NCBI GenBank assembly: GCA_949710005.1 | Contig: OX453275.1 | Span: 21,045,491 to 21,109,490, forward strand | DNA from: Ricordea florida | Lineage: Eukaryota > Cnidaria > Anthozoa > Corallimorpharia > Ricordeidae | Direction: 5' to 3' | Length of the DNA: 64,000 nt | Shown here: one piece after another, positions 1 to 9,612 of the stretch | Layout of the letters: each line of letters opens with the position of its first letter | Position numbering within the stretch: position 1 is the stretch's first letter | The notes under the pieces: model-generated | The model's database searches: none | What the model saw: only the letters and a program-made list of their open reading frames with translations | What the model was told of the DNA's origin: nothing | Program-made: the position numbers and the translations under genes

Positions 1-552
1 ACAAGATACAATACCAGGAGATGGTTGAGAGGAATCTCAGCCTTATAGATTTTTGTCAAAACACCATATAAGAGATTGTATGGGCAGAAGGACCGTCACT
101 TAAGGGGGTTAGTTATCAAATCATTTGGAATGTTTTATCTATATGTAATAGTAGGATATAGAGTCAGGTTTAGGTAACGAATAAAATTTTAGTTGCAACG
201 ATTAGATTTCCGAGTGATTTAAGGGAAATAAACTTTTTGTTACTACGCAGGCGCATTTCCACCAATTGCCTATAACCCTTAAAATGACAGTTATTCTATC
301 ATACCTCGGCCTGCATAATCTTTGCAATTCTCAAACATTGCAGATTTCAAGCATTACAACAGGATATTATCCACGTAAAGAATCAAATTGTTTGTAATTC
401 GCAATCGTATTCTATTCTGGCTGTCAAGATATTTGCTTAAGGCAGCTAATTCTATAGCATACTGCTCAGAGATTACTCAAGTTCAACAAATCAGTCCTCA
501 TTACACAGATTAGTGATGGACATGCAATTTTTACCATCTTGTAGTATTTAAA

Positions 553-588
553 ATGTAATTTAAAATCCATTTTATGTCGTAAATGTCG
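553..588 (+). repeat. Short 12-bp internal tandem in the monomer tail (representative copy)
   Basis: The end of each monomer contains about three degenerate copies of a 12-bp AT-rich element, typically catttaaaatgt, catttaaaatcc and attttatgtcgt. It recurs in every unit and gives the monomer tail a local A/T-tract periodicity. No function can be assigned. Confidence 0.5.
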
Positions 589-843
589 TCATTTTATAAG
601 ACAAAATACAATACCAAGAGATGGTTGCAGTGAAACTCAGCTTTACAGATTTTTGTCAAAACACCATATAAGAGATTGTATGGGCAGAAGGACCGTCATT
701 TAAGGGGGTAAGTTATCAAATCATTTGGAATGTTTTATCTATATGTAATAGTAGGATATAGAGTCAGGTTTAGGTAACGAATAAAATTTTAGTTGCAACG
801 ATTAGATTTCCGAGTGATTTAAGGGAAATAAACTTTTTGTTAC

Positions 844-855
844 TACGCATGCGCA
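844..855 (+). promoter_or_regulatory. NRF-1-like palindromic motif, present in nearly every monomer (representative copy)
   Basis: Unit offset 244-255 reads TACGCATGCGCA. The known NRF-1 (alpha-Pal) consensus is YGCGCATGCGCR, so 11 of 12 positions match. The motif recurs every 600 bp; another copy is at 36855-36866. It is altered in the units at 1 and 14413 (acgcaggcgc), 3600 (aggcatgcgc) and the two F units. Binding or transcription is inference only. The motif contains two CpGs, so methylation would matter if it is bound. Confidence 0.4.
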
Positions 856-2999
856 TTTCCACCAATTGCCTATAACCCTTAAAATGACAATTATTCTATC
901 ATACCTCGGCCTGCAGAATCTTTGCATTTCTGAAACATTGCAGATTTGTAGTATTACAACAGGATATTATCCACGTAAAGAATCAAATTGTTTGTAATTC
1001 GCAATCGTATTGTATTCTGGCTGTCAAGATATTTGCTTAAGGCAGCTAATTCTCTAGCATACTGCTTAGAGAGTACTCAACTTCAACAAATCAGTCCTCA
1101 TTACACAGATTAGTGATGGACATGCACTTTTTACCATCTTGTAGCATTTAAAATGTCATTTAAAATCCATTTTATGTTGTGATTGTAGTCATTTTTTAAG
1201 ACAAGATACAATACCAGGAGATGGTTGAGAGGAAACTCAGCCTTACAGATTTTTGTCAAAACACCATATAAGAGATTGTATGGGCAGAAGGACCGTCACT
1301 TAAGGGGGTTAGTTATCAAATCATTTGGAATGTATATCTATATGTAATAGTAGGATATAGAGTCAGGTTTAGGTAACGAATAAAATTTTAATTCCAACGA
1401 TTAGATTTCCGAGTGATTTAAGGGAAATAAACTTTTTGTTACTACGCATGCGCATTTCCACCAATTGCCTATAACCCTTAAAATGACAGTTATTCTATCA
1501 TACCTCGGCCTGCATAATCTTTGCAATTCTCAAACATTGCAGATTTCAAGCATTACAACAGGATATTATCCACGTAAAGAATCAAATTGTTTGTAATTCG
1601 CAATCGTATTCTATTCTGGCTGTCAAGATATTTGCTTAAGGCAGCTAATTCTATAGCATACTGCTCAGAGATTACTCAAGTTCAACAAATCAGTCCTCAT
1701 TACACAGATTAGTGATGGACATGCAATTTTTACCATCTTGTAGTATTTAAAATGTAATTTAAAATCCATTTTATGTCGTAAATGTCGTCATTTTATAAGA
1801 CAAAATACAATACCAAGAGATGGTTGCAGTGAAACTCAGCTTTACAGATTTTTGTCAAAACACCATATAAGAGATTGTATGGGCAGAAGGACCGTCATTT
1901 AAGGGGGTAAGTTATCAAATCATTTGGAATGTTTTATCTATATGTAATAGTAGGATATAGAGTCAGGTTTAGGTAACGAATAAAATTTTAGTTGCAACGA
2001 TTAGATTTCCGAGTGATTTAAGGGAAATAAACTTTTTGTTACTACGCATGCGCATTTCCACCAATTGCCTATAGCCCTTAAAATGACAGTTATTCTATCA
2101 TACCTCGGCCTGCATAATCTTTGCAATTCTGAAACATTGCAGATTTGCAGTATTACAACAGGATAATATCCACGTAAAGAATCAAATTGTTTGTAATTCG
2201 CAATCGTATTCTATTCTGGCTGTCAAGATATTTGCTTAAGGCAGCTAATTCTATAGCCTACTGCTCAGAGAGTACTAAAGTTCAACAAATCAGTCCTCAT
2301 TACACAGATTAGTGATGGACATGCATTTTTTACCATCTTGTAGCATTTAAAATGTCATTTAAAATCCATTTTATGTCGTGATTGTAGTCATTTTTGAAGA
2401 CAAAATACAATACCAACAGTTGGTTGCAAGGAAACTCAGCCTTAAAGTTATTTGTCAAAACACCATATAAAAGATTGTATGGGCAGAAGGACCGTCAATT
2501 AAGGGGGTAAGTTATCAAATCATTTGGAATGTTTTATCAATATGTAATAGTAGGATATAGAGTCAGGTTTAGGTAACGAATAAAATTTTAGTTGCAACGA
2601 TTAGATTTCCGAGTGATTTAAGGGAAATAAACTTTTTGTTACTACGCATGCGCATTTCCACCAATTGCCTATAAGACTGAAAATGACAGTTATTCTATCA
2701 TACCTCGGCCTGCATAATCTTTGCAATTCTGAAACATTGCAGATTTGTAGTATTACAACAGGATAATATCCACGTAAAGAATCAAATTGTTTGTAATTCG
2801 CAATCGTATTGTATTCTGGCTGTTAAGATATTTGCTTAAGGCAGCTAATTCTATAGCATACTGCTCAGAGAGTACTCAAGTTCAACAAATCAGTCCTCAT
2901 TACACAGATTAGTCATAGACATGCAATTTTTACCATCTTGTAGCATTTAAAATGTAATTTAAAATCCATTTTATGTCGTAAATGTCGTCATTTTATAAG

Positions 3000-3599
3000 A
3001 CAAAATACAATACCAAGAGATGGTTGCAGGGAAACTCAGCTTTACAGATTTTTGTCAAAACACCATATAAGAGATTGTATGGGCAGAAGGACCGTCATTT
3101 CAGGGGGTAAGTTATCAAATCATTTGGAATGTTTTATCTATATGTAATAGTAGGATATAGAGTCAGGTTTAGGTAACGAATAAAATTTTAGTTGCAACGA
3201 TGAGATTTCCGAGTGATTTAAGGGAAATAAAGTTTTTGTTACTACGCATGCGCATTTCCACCAATTGCCTATAACCCTTAAAATGACAGTTATTCTATCA
3301 TACCTCGGCCTGCAGAATCTTTGCATTTCTGAAACATTGCAGATTTGTAGTATTACAACAGGATAATATCCACGTAAAGAATCAAATTGTTTGTAATTCG
3401 CAATCGTATTGTATTTTGGCTGTCAAGATATTTGCTTAAGGCAGCTAATTCTATAGCATACTGCTCAGAGAGTACTCAAGTTCAACAAAGCAGTTCTCAT
3501 TACACAGATTAGTGATGGACATGCAATTTTTACCATCTTGTAGCATTTAAAATGTCATTTAAAATCCATTTTATGTTGTGATTGTAGTCATTTTTGAAG
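3000..3599 (+). repeat. E-type monomer, uninterrupted sister of the transposon-bearing unit
   Basis: E is marked by ttgcaggg, acgatgagattt, aaataaagttttt, gtattttggc and caaagcagttctc. This copy differs by only about one base (a C at 3101) from the unit split between 6599-6673 and 8485-9012. It therefore shows the unoccupied insertion site, aag-aga-ttg at 3069-3077. Confidence 0.88.
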
Positions 3600-6500
3600 A
3601 CAAGATACAATACCAGGAGATGGTTGAGAGGAAACTCAGCCTTACAGATTTTTGTCAAAACACCATATAAGAGATTGTATGGGCAGAAGGACCGTCACTT
3701 AAGGGGGTTAGTTATCAAATCATTTGGAATGTTTTATCTATATGTAATAGTAGGATATAGAGTCAGGTTTAGGTAGCGAATAAAATTTTAGTTGCAACGA
3801 TTAGATTTCCGAGTGATTTAAGGGAAATAAACTTTTTGTTACTAGGCATGCGCATTTCCACCAATTGCCTATAATGCTTAAAATGACAGTTATTCTATCA
3901 TACCTCGGCCTGCATAATCTTTGCAATTCTCAAACATTGCAGATTTCAAGCATTACAACAGGATATTATCCACGTAATGAATCAAATTGTTTGTAATTTG
4001 CAATCGTATTCTATTCTGGCTGTCAAGATATTTGCTTAAGGCAGCTAATTCTCTAGCATACTGCTTAGAGAGTACTCAACTTCAACAAATCAGTCCTCAT
4101 TACATAGGTTAGTGATGGACATGCAATTTTTACCATATTGTAGCATTTAAAATGTCATTTAAAATCCATTTTATGTTGTGATTGTAGTCATTTTTGAAGA
4201 CAAGATACAATACCAGGAGATGGTTGAGAGGAAACTCAGCCTTACAGATTTTTGTCAAAACACCATATAAGAGATTGTATGGGCAGAAGGACCGTCACTT
4301 AAGGGGGTTAGTTATCAAATCATTTGGAATGTTTTATCTATATGTAATAGTAGGATATAGAGTCAGGTTTAGGTAACGAATAAAATTTTAGTTGCAACGA
4401 TTAGATTTCCGAGTGATTCAAGGGAAATAAACTTTTTGTTACTACGCATGCGCATTTCCACCAATTGCCTATAACCCTTAAAATGACAGTTATTCTATCA
4501 TACCTCGGCCTGCATAATCTTTGCAATTCTCAAACATTGCAGATTTCAAGCATTACAACAGGATATTATATACGCAAAGAATCAAATTGTTTGTAATTCG
4601 CAATCGTATTTATTCTGGCTGTCAAGATATTTGCTTAAGGCAGCTAATTCTATAGCATACTGCTCAGAGATTACTCAAGTTCAACAAATCAGTCCTCATT
4701 ACACAGATTAGTGATGGACATGCAATTTTTACCATCTTGTAGTATTTAAAATGTAATTTAAAATCCATTTTATGTCGTAAATGTCGTCATTTTATAAGAC
4801 AAAATACAATACCAAGAGATGGTTGCAGTGAAACTCAGCTTTACAGATTTTTGTCAAAACACCATATAAGAGATTGTATGGGCAGAAGGACCGTGATTTC
4901 AGGGGGTAAGTTATCAAATCATTTGGAATGTTTTATCTATATGTAATAGTAGGATATAGAGTCAGGTTTAGGTAACGAATAAAATTTTAGTTGCAACGAT
5001 TAGATTTCCGAGTGATTTAAGGGAAATAAACTTTTTGTTACTACGCATGCGCATTTCCACCAATTGCCTATAACCCTTAAAATGACAGTTATTCTATCAT
5101 ACCTCGGCCTGCAGAATCTTTGCATTTCTGAAACATTGCAGATTTGTAGTATTACAACAGGATATTATCCACGTAAAGAATCAAATTGTTTGTAATTCGC
5201 AATCGTATTCTATTCTGGCTGTCAAGATATTTGCTTAAGGCAGCTAATTTTCTAGCATACTGCTTAGAGAGTACTCAACTTCAACAAATCAGTCCTCATT
5301 ACACAGATTAGTGATGGACATGCACTTTTTACCATCTTGTAGCATTTAAAATGTCATTTAAAATCCATTTTATGTTGTGATTGTAGTCATTTTTGAAGAC
5401 AAGATACAATACCAGGAGATGGTTGAGAGGAAACTCAGCCTTACAGATATTTGTCAAAACACCATATAAGAGATTGTATGGGCAGAAGGACCGTCATTTA
5501 AGGGGGTAAGTTATCAAATCATTTGGAATGTTTTATCTATATGTAATAGTAGGATATAGAGTCAGGTTTAGGTAACGAATAAAATTTTAATTGCAACGAT
5601 TAGATTTCCGAGTGATTTAAGGGAAATAAACTTTTTGTTACTACGCATGCGCATTTCCACCAATTGCCTATAGCCCTTAAAATGACAGTTATTCTATCAT
5701 ACCTCGGCCTGCATAATCTTTGCAATTTTGAAACATTGCAGATTTGTAGTATTACAACAGGATAATATCCACGTAAAGAATCAAATTGTTTGTAATTCGC
5801 AATCGTATTCTATTCTGGCTGTCAAGATATTTGCTTAAGGCAGCTAATTCTATAGCCTACTGCTCAGAGAGTACTCAAGTTCAACAAATCAGTCCTCATT
5901 ACACAGATTAGTGATGGACATGCAATTTTTACCATCTTGTAGCATTTAAAATGTCATTTAAAATCCATTTTATGTCGTGATTGTAGTCATTTTTGAAGAC
6001 AAAATACAATACCAACAGTTGGTTGCAAGGAAACTCAGCCTTACAGATATTTGTCAAAACACCATATAAGAGATTGTATGGGCAGAAGGACCGTCAATTA
6101 AGGGGGTAAGTTATCAAATCATTTGGAATGTTTTATCAATATGTAATAGTAGGATATAGAGTCAGGTTTAGGTAACGAATAAAATTTTAGTTGCAACGAT
6201 TAGATTTCCGAGTGATTTAAGGGAAATAAACTTTTTGTTACTACGCATGCGCATTTCCACCAATTGCCTATAACCCTTAAAATGACAGTTATTCTATCAT
6301 ACCTCGGCCTGCATAATCTTTGCAATTTTGAAACATTGCAGATTTGTAGTATTACAACAGGATAATATCCACGTAAAGAATCAAATTGTTTGTAATTCGC
6401 AATCGTATTGTATTCTGGCTGTTAAGATATTTGCTTAAGGCAGCTAATTCTATAGCATACTGCTTAGAGAGTACTCAAGTTCAACAAATCAGTCCTCATT

Positions 6501-6670
6501 ACACAGATTAGTCATAGACATGCAATTTTTACCATCTTGTAGCATTTAAAATGTAATTTAAAATCCATTTTATGTCGTAAATGTCGTCATTTTATAAGAC
6601 AAAATACAATACCAAGAGATGGTTGCAGGGAAACTCAGCTTTACAGATTTTTGTCAAAACACCATATAAG

Positions 6671-6673
6671 AGA
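6671..6673 (+). repeat. Left target-site duplication (AGA)
   Basis: The satellite consensus aag-aga-ttg is split here: the left flank ends aag-aga directly before CACTAG. Confidence 0.8.
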
Positions 6674-6695
6674 CACTAGACCAAAAGCCACATTT
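6674..6695 (+). repeat. Left terminal inverted repeat of the CACTA-like element
   Basis: Begins CACTAG, then an A-rich stretch and acattt. Matches the inverted right end at 15 of 22 positions. Imperfect ends suggest an old copy or a loosely constrained family. Confidence 0.65.
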
Positions 6696-6703
6696 TAATC
6701 ACA

Positions 6704-6848
6704 TTTAAGTTGCATTAAACAACCCTAGAACTTGGGTCCACATTTAAGTCTAGTTTAATTGTTTAAAACATCACTTAAATCAATGCTATTGTCATAGTGG
6801 GGTTTAAGTGCCCCTGAAACATACATTATACACATGAAGCCATTTAAG
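6704..6848 (+). repeat. Left subterminal repeat cluster (TTTAAG core)
   Basis: Five copies of TTTAAG or its complement: 6704-6709, 6743-6748, 6774-6779 (reverse), 6803-6808 and 6843-6848. Three have the longer form catttaagt. Such clusters bind transposase in known CACTA elements; here that role is inferred from position and repetition. Confidence 0.6.
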
Positions 6849-7262
6849 TTCCTGAAATGGAGATTAAACATTCTCTAAATTAATGGTTGTGTTTTGGTTC
6901 CCATAAATGACTATTTATTGATGTATAACAGGAATAGTAAGAATTAAAATTGTCCAGTGTGTAACATCACTATGCACTTCATTGCTTAAGTATTTTCAAA
7001 TTGTCTCTTCTCCATAAACGAATCATAACACCAAAACATGAAAGAAATATAAAGGTGTCTTGACATTTTGAACTCAGTTCAATAAAAAAGGAATATAATC
7101 AGTTAAGAAAAAATATCATCTGCAACCTACAGGGCAAGAAAAATTACCATATTTCACTAATCACACTAAGACAAGTGAATAAAGAAACTTTAATTCTATC
7201 CGTATATGTAGTCTCCATGTCCATACAATCTAATATAGTCATGTACCTTTATTAGCTTATGC
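6849..7262. other. AT-rich left arm of the transposon, no gene seen
   Basis: About 400 bp between the left subterminal cluster and the interior. No open frame of useful length, no repeat of the satellite and no recognisable family. A 14-bp perfect palindrome, atcaaaattttgat, lies at its right border (7263-7276). Confidence 0.6.
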
Positions 7263-7394
7263 ATCAAAATTTTGATACTGGTGCTACTAAAAATATATCT
7301 TGTTCATCACATTCATCGGAAATCCACAATCGCCGACGGCGACGCTTTAGCGATTGAGAAGAACATTTCGTTTTTGTGTGACGACGATACGAAG

Positions 7395-7553
7395 ATGAAT
7401 GTGCAAAGGACTTTCCGCAAGTTTCCACTTATCACAGAAGAAAGGGCTTGGAGTGTTTGCGACGAAACTTGTTTCAGGATAATCTTCGGCCTTTTTGTTG
7501 ATTATCAAAGAAAACCGCAATCGGTAATGGCTAATTTGCGGCAAGAGCAATGA
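7395..7553 (+). CDS. Possible short coding fragment, unknown (52 codons from ATG)
   Basis: The open frame extends from 7272, but that start is TTG; the first ATG is at 7395. The 52-residue product has a mixed, soluble-looking composition (MNVQRTFRKFPLITEERAW at the N-terminus) and no recognised domain. It lies in a CpG-richer stretch with cgccgacggcg at 7331-7341, so base use differs from the AT-rich element arms. The minus strand is also open over 7347-7550 but has no ATG. It could be an exon piece captured from a host gene, a relic of the parent transposon's protein, or chance. It lies just left of the CCAAT box, outside the coiled-coil frame. Confidence 0.15.
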   Translation: MNVQRTFRKFPLITEERAWSVCDETCFRIIFGLFVDYQRKPQSVMANLRQEQ

Positions 7554-7630
7554 ATGGCCCTATTGTTATCTCAAGTGTAATTTGCATTTGGTTTTTCTGC
7601 TTCATTACAGTTGGTTGGTTTTCGATAGTA

Positions 7631-7640
7631 AGCCAATCAG
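7631..7640 (+). promoter_or_regulatory. CCAAT box (NF-Y type), candidate promoter of the coiled-coil frame
   Basis: agccaatcag is a full match to the known NF-Y consensus RRCCAATCAG. It lies 133 bp before the ATG at 7773. No clear TATA box is seen between them; a CpG-containing stretch (gtcgatcgcggg) follows at 7653-7664. If active, it would make the cargo frame independently transcribed. NF-Y sites also work in the other orientation. Confidence 0.35.
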
Positions 7641-7772
7641 AAGGCGAGAGTGTCGATCGCGGGATGTATGTTTCATGTAGTTAGTGTCATTTGGAAGTTC
7701 GCATTCTAGCTTCGTTTCTTGCCGTGTGATCGATCGTTTTTTACATTTGGTTACAGTTCACTGTTTTCGGTA

Positions 7773-8093
7773 ATGATGACTTTACTAGGTGCTCAACAGG
7801 AACGACAGCTTCTTATTATTGAAAGGATGAGCGGAAGAATGGATACGATTTGTGACAGTCAAAAGAGACTCGAGGATGCCAATGCAAGCCTGCGACAGGG
7901 GAATGAAAGATTAAGAAACGAATTGCAAAAGAAGGAGAAGCAGGGCAACCTACGTGGTTTGAGAAATTCACGGCGGAGTTCTACTATTGAAATAATCAAA
8001 CAAGTTTACTGCAAGCCTGGGTGGGTTTGCTACAAAGCAACAAACAATACAACAACAAATGAAATATACACTGTACATGTAATGACCAAGTAA
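7773..8093 (+). CDS. Putative coiled-coil (leucine-zipper-like) protein carried by the transposon, function unknown
   Basis: An open frame of 106 codons from ATG 7773 (a second ATG follows immediately at 7776). The frame is open back to 7719, but that start is TTG. Residues 5-54 are rich in Glu, Arg, Gln and Leu. They show a heptad series M19, I26, L33, L40, L47, with I16, M23 and L51 at the other core position and polar Q30, N37 and N44 between them. This is typical of a dimeric coiled coil. A basic stretch (KKEKQGNLRGLRNSRRSS, about residues 53-70) follows. After about residue 77 the sequence becomes low in complexity (NNTTTN) and may have run past a splice donor or a frameshift. A possible splice acceptor, ttggttacag, ends at 7756, so this could be an internal exon. 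No transposase motif is seen. The best reading is a captured host exon or a fragment of the parent element's accessory protein. Confidence 0.38.
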   Translation: MMTLLGAQQERQLLIIERMSGRMDTICDSQKRLEDANASLRQGNERLRNELQKKEKQGNLRGLRNSRRSSTIEIIKQVYCKPGWVCYKATNNTTTNEIYTVHVMTK

Positions 8094-8260
8094 AAAACAC
8101 CAGTGTCTATGAAGGAATAAATTTGGTGGGTGAATTAAAAGATGCTTATGAAATGAATATGGCCGAAAAGATAAAGGTGAAGATTTTAAAATTACAATAT
8201 AATTATGATCATTTAATTACCCTTAAACATGACTTTTACACACATTTAGAATGTGTTTAA
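8063..8260 (+). pseudogene. Open stretch in a different frame, possible continuation of the coiled-coil gene
   Basis: From the base after a TGA at 8060-8062 the frame stays open for 65 codons to TAA at 8258-8260. It overlaps the end of the preceding frame in another phase. It includes CTCNDQVKNTSVYEGINLV and a helical-looking KDAYEMNMAEKIKVKILKL, which read more like protein than the tail of the upstream frame does. No ATG stands at its beginning. It may be a following exon or a frameshifted continuation. The last third runs into the subterminal repeats at 8222 and is unlikely to be coding. No family recognised. Confidence 0.2.
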
Positions 8261-8465
8261 GGTTCTAATTAAACATAATGTAAAAGTCAGAAGATATTTT
8301 GGTTGTATTTAATGGTCACTTAAACATACATTAAGCTTTAGCCTTAAGGGTGTTTAAGGCGGGTTTAAGTTGAAATTAAACATATTTTTAAGTTCTTAAA
8401 CCTGTAATTAAATGTAGTAAACATAACTTTAAGCCAAGATTAATTTCTGTTTAAGACTGCTTAAA
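8222..8465 (+). repeat. Right subterminal repeat cluster (TTTAAG/CTTAAA core)
   Basis: Ten copies in 244 bp. Six are TTTAAG, starting at 8256, 8353, 8364, 8387, 8428 and 8450. Four are CTTAAA, starting at 8222, 8319, 8395 and 8460. Many extend to gtttaag. The density is far above what base composition predicts. The two orientations are mixed, unlike the mostly forward copies at the left end. Confidence 0.62.
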
Positions 8466-8484
8466 TGTTCTTTTTCTCCTTGTG
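8463..8484 (-). repeat. Right terminal inverted repeat of the CACTA-like element
   Basis: Read on the minus strand from 8484 it begins CACAAGG, then an A-rich run and acattt. The fourth base differs from the canonical CACTA (A instead of T). Confidence 0.65.
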
Positions 8485-8487
8485 AGA
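8485..8487 (+). repeat. Right target-site duplication (AGA)
   Basis: The right flank resumes as aga-ttg. Removing one AGA and the element restores an exact 600-bp unit. Confidence 0.8.
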
Positions 8488-9012
8488 TTGTATGGGCAGA
8501 AGGACCGTCATTTAAGGGGGTAAGTTATCAAATCATTTGGAATGTTTTATCTATATGTAATAGTAGGATATAGAGTCAGGTTTAGGTAACGAATAAAATT
8601 TTAGTTGCAACGATGAGATTTCCGAGTGATTTAAGGGAAATAAAGTTTTTGTTACTACGCATGCGCATTTCCACCAATTGCCTATAACCCTTAAAATGAC
8701 AGTTATTCTATCATACCTCGGCCTGCAGAATCTTTGCATTTCTGAAACATTGCAGATTTGTAGTATTACAACAGGATAATATCCACGTAAAGAATCAAAT
8801 TGTTTGTAATTCGCAATCGTATTGTATTTTGGCTGTCAAGATATTTGCTTAAGGCAGCTAATTCTATAGCATACTGCTCAGAGAGTACTCAAGTTCAACA
8901 AAGCAGTTCTCATTACACAGATTAGTGATGGACATGCAATTTTTACCATCTTGTAGCATTTAAAATGTCATTTAAAATCCATTTTATGTTGTGATTGTAG
9001 TCATTTTTGAAG

Positions 9013-9612
9013 ACAAGATACAATACCAACAGTTGGTTGCAAGGAAACTCAGCCTTACAGAGTTTTGTCAAAACACCATATAAGAGATTGTATGGGCAAA
9101 AGGACCGTCATTTAAGGGGGTAAGTTATCAAATCATTTGGAATTTTTTATCAATATGTAATAGTAGGATATAGAGTCAGGTTTAGGTAACGAATAAAATT
9201 TTAGTTGCATCGATGAGATTTCCGAGTGATTTAAGGGAAATAAACTTTTTGTTACTACGCATGCGAGTTTCCAGCAATTGCCTATAACCCTTAAAAAGAC
9301 AGTTATTCTATTATACGTCGGCCTGCAGAATCTTTGCAATTCTGAAACATTGCAGATTTGTAGTATTACAAAAGGATAATATCCACGTAAAGATTCAAAT
9401 TTTTTGTAATTCGCAATCGTATTGTATTTTGGCTGTCAAGATATTTGCTTAAGGCAGCTAATTCTATAGCATACTGCTTAGAGAGTACTCAAGTTCAACA
9501 AATCAGTCCTCATTACACAGATTAGTGATGGACATGCAATTTTTACCATATTGTAGCATTTAAAATGTCATTTAAAATCCATTTTATGTTGTGATTGTAG
9601 TCATTTTTGAAG
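9013..9612 (+). repeat. F-type monomer, copy 1
   Basis: The most diverged type. It has accaacagttgg, cagagttttg, aattttttat, atgcgagtttccagcaatt, cttaaaaagac, ctattatacgtcgg, acaaaaggata and gattcaaattttttg. The NRF-1-like motif of the other monomers is altered here. It directly follows an E unit. A minus-strand ATG frame of 68 codons (9133-9339) is present, but it lies wholly inside repeat sequence and is not credited as a gene. Confidence 0.85.

Larger units (their letters stand above)
1..6673 (+). repeat. 600-bp satellite array, left heterogeneous segment
   Basis: Head-to-tail copies of a 600-bp monomer. By diagnostic positions the units begin at 1 (A), 601 (B), 1201 (A, 599 bp), 1800 (D body with a B-like head), 2400 (C), 3000 (E), 3600 (A variant), 4200 (A, 599 bp), 4799 (B), 5399 (D with an A-like head), 5999 (C) and 6599 (E, interrupted after 75 bp by the transposon). 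The unit boundary is arbitrary; I placed it at the acaagata/acaaaata motif. The two 599-bp units each lack one base, near 1333 and near 4610. Types differ at scattered single bases, not by length. No gene is seen here. The mixture of types and lack of a regular dimer mark this as the less homogenised part of the array. Confidence 0.98.
6674..8484 (+). mobile_element. Non-autonomous CACTA/EnSpm-like DNA transposon, 1,811 bp
   Basis: The insertion lies in an E monomer. Its ends begin CACTAG (left) and, read inward from the right, CACAAG. 15 of the first 22 positions match between the two ends, with a run of six matches (acattt) at positions 17-22. The target AGA is duplicated, and the uninterrupted unit at 3000 shows the single AGA. 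A 3-bp duplication with CAC termini is the pattern of CACTA (En/Spm) elements. Subterminal TTTAAG/CTTAAA clusters resemble transposase-binding arrays of that superfamily. No transposase domain or sufficiently long frame is visible, so mobility would have to come from an element elsewhere. Alternative: a Chapaev-like element with a 4-bp GAGA duplication, but then the terminal bases would not match each other. Confidence 0.75.

Noticed and set aside
23-42. Hairpin ggttgag / ctcagcc at the head of A units
   Set aside because: It needs one G-U pair, is absent from B units, and is broken in the many A units with accca, so it is not conserved structure.
455-491. tRNA-like A box (tagcatactgc) and B box (gttcaacaaat) at tRNA-like spacing in the monomer
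   Set aside because: Both boxes miss key bases (the A box lacks its final G, and the B box lacks the last C of GWTCRANNC). No clover-leaf can be drawn, so a tRNA-derived or Pol III origin is not supported.
3138-3326. 62-68 codon minus-strand ATG frames in E and F units (3138, 8551, 9133, 15751, 16333)
   Set aside because: They occur only where E/F substitutions remove stops. They are absent from the other types and have no recognisable domain or coding signal, so they are chance frames in a repeat.
3594-3776. 60-codon plus-strand frame repeated in most A-type units (for example 3594, 13207, 36606, 62406)
   Set aside because: It begins at TTG, not ATG, lies wholly in satellite, and is kept open only because the repeats are nearly identical. 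Variants change residues freely (S/P, T/S, V/F), and no family is recognisable.
7347-7550. Minus-strand 67-codon frame inside the transposon
   Set aside because: It starts at TTG and contains no ATG. It overlaps the plus-strand frame and has no recognisable motif.
6670-8487. 4-bp GAGA target duplication (Chapaev-like reading)
   Set aside because: It would make the two element ends start with different bases (C versus A). The 3-bp AGA reading gives CAC at both ends and the CACTA pattern.
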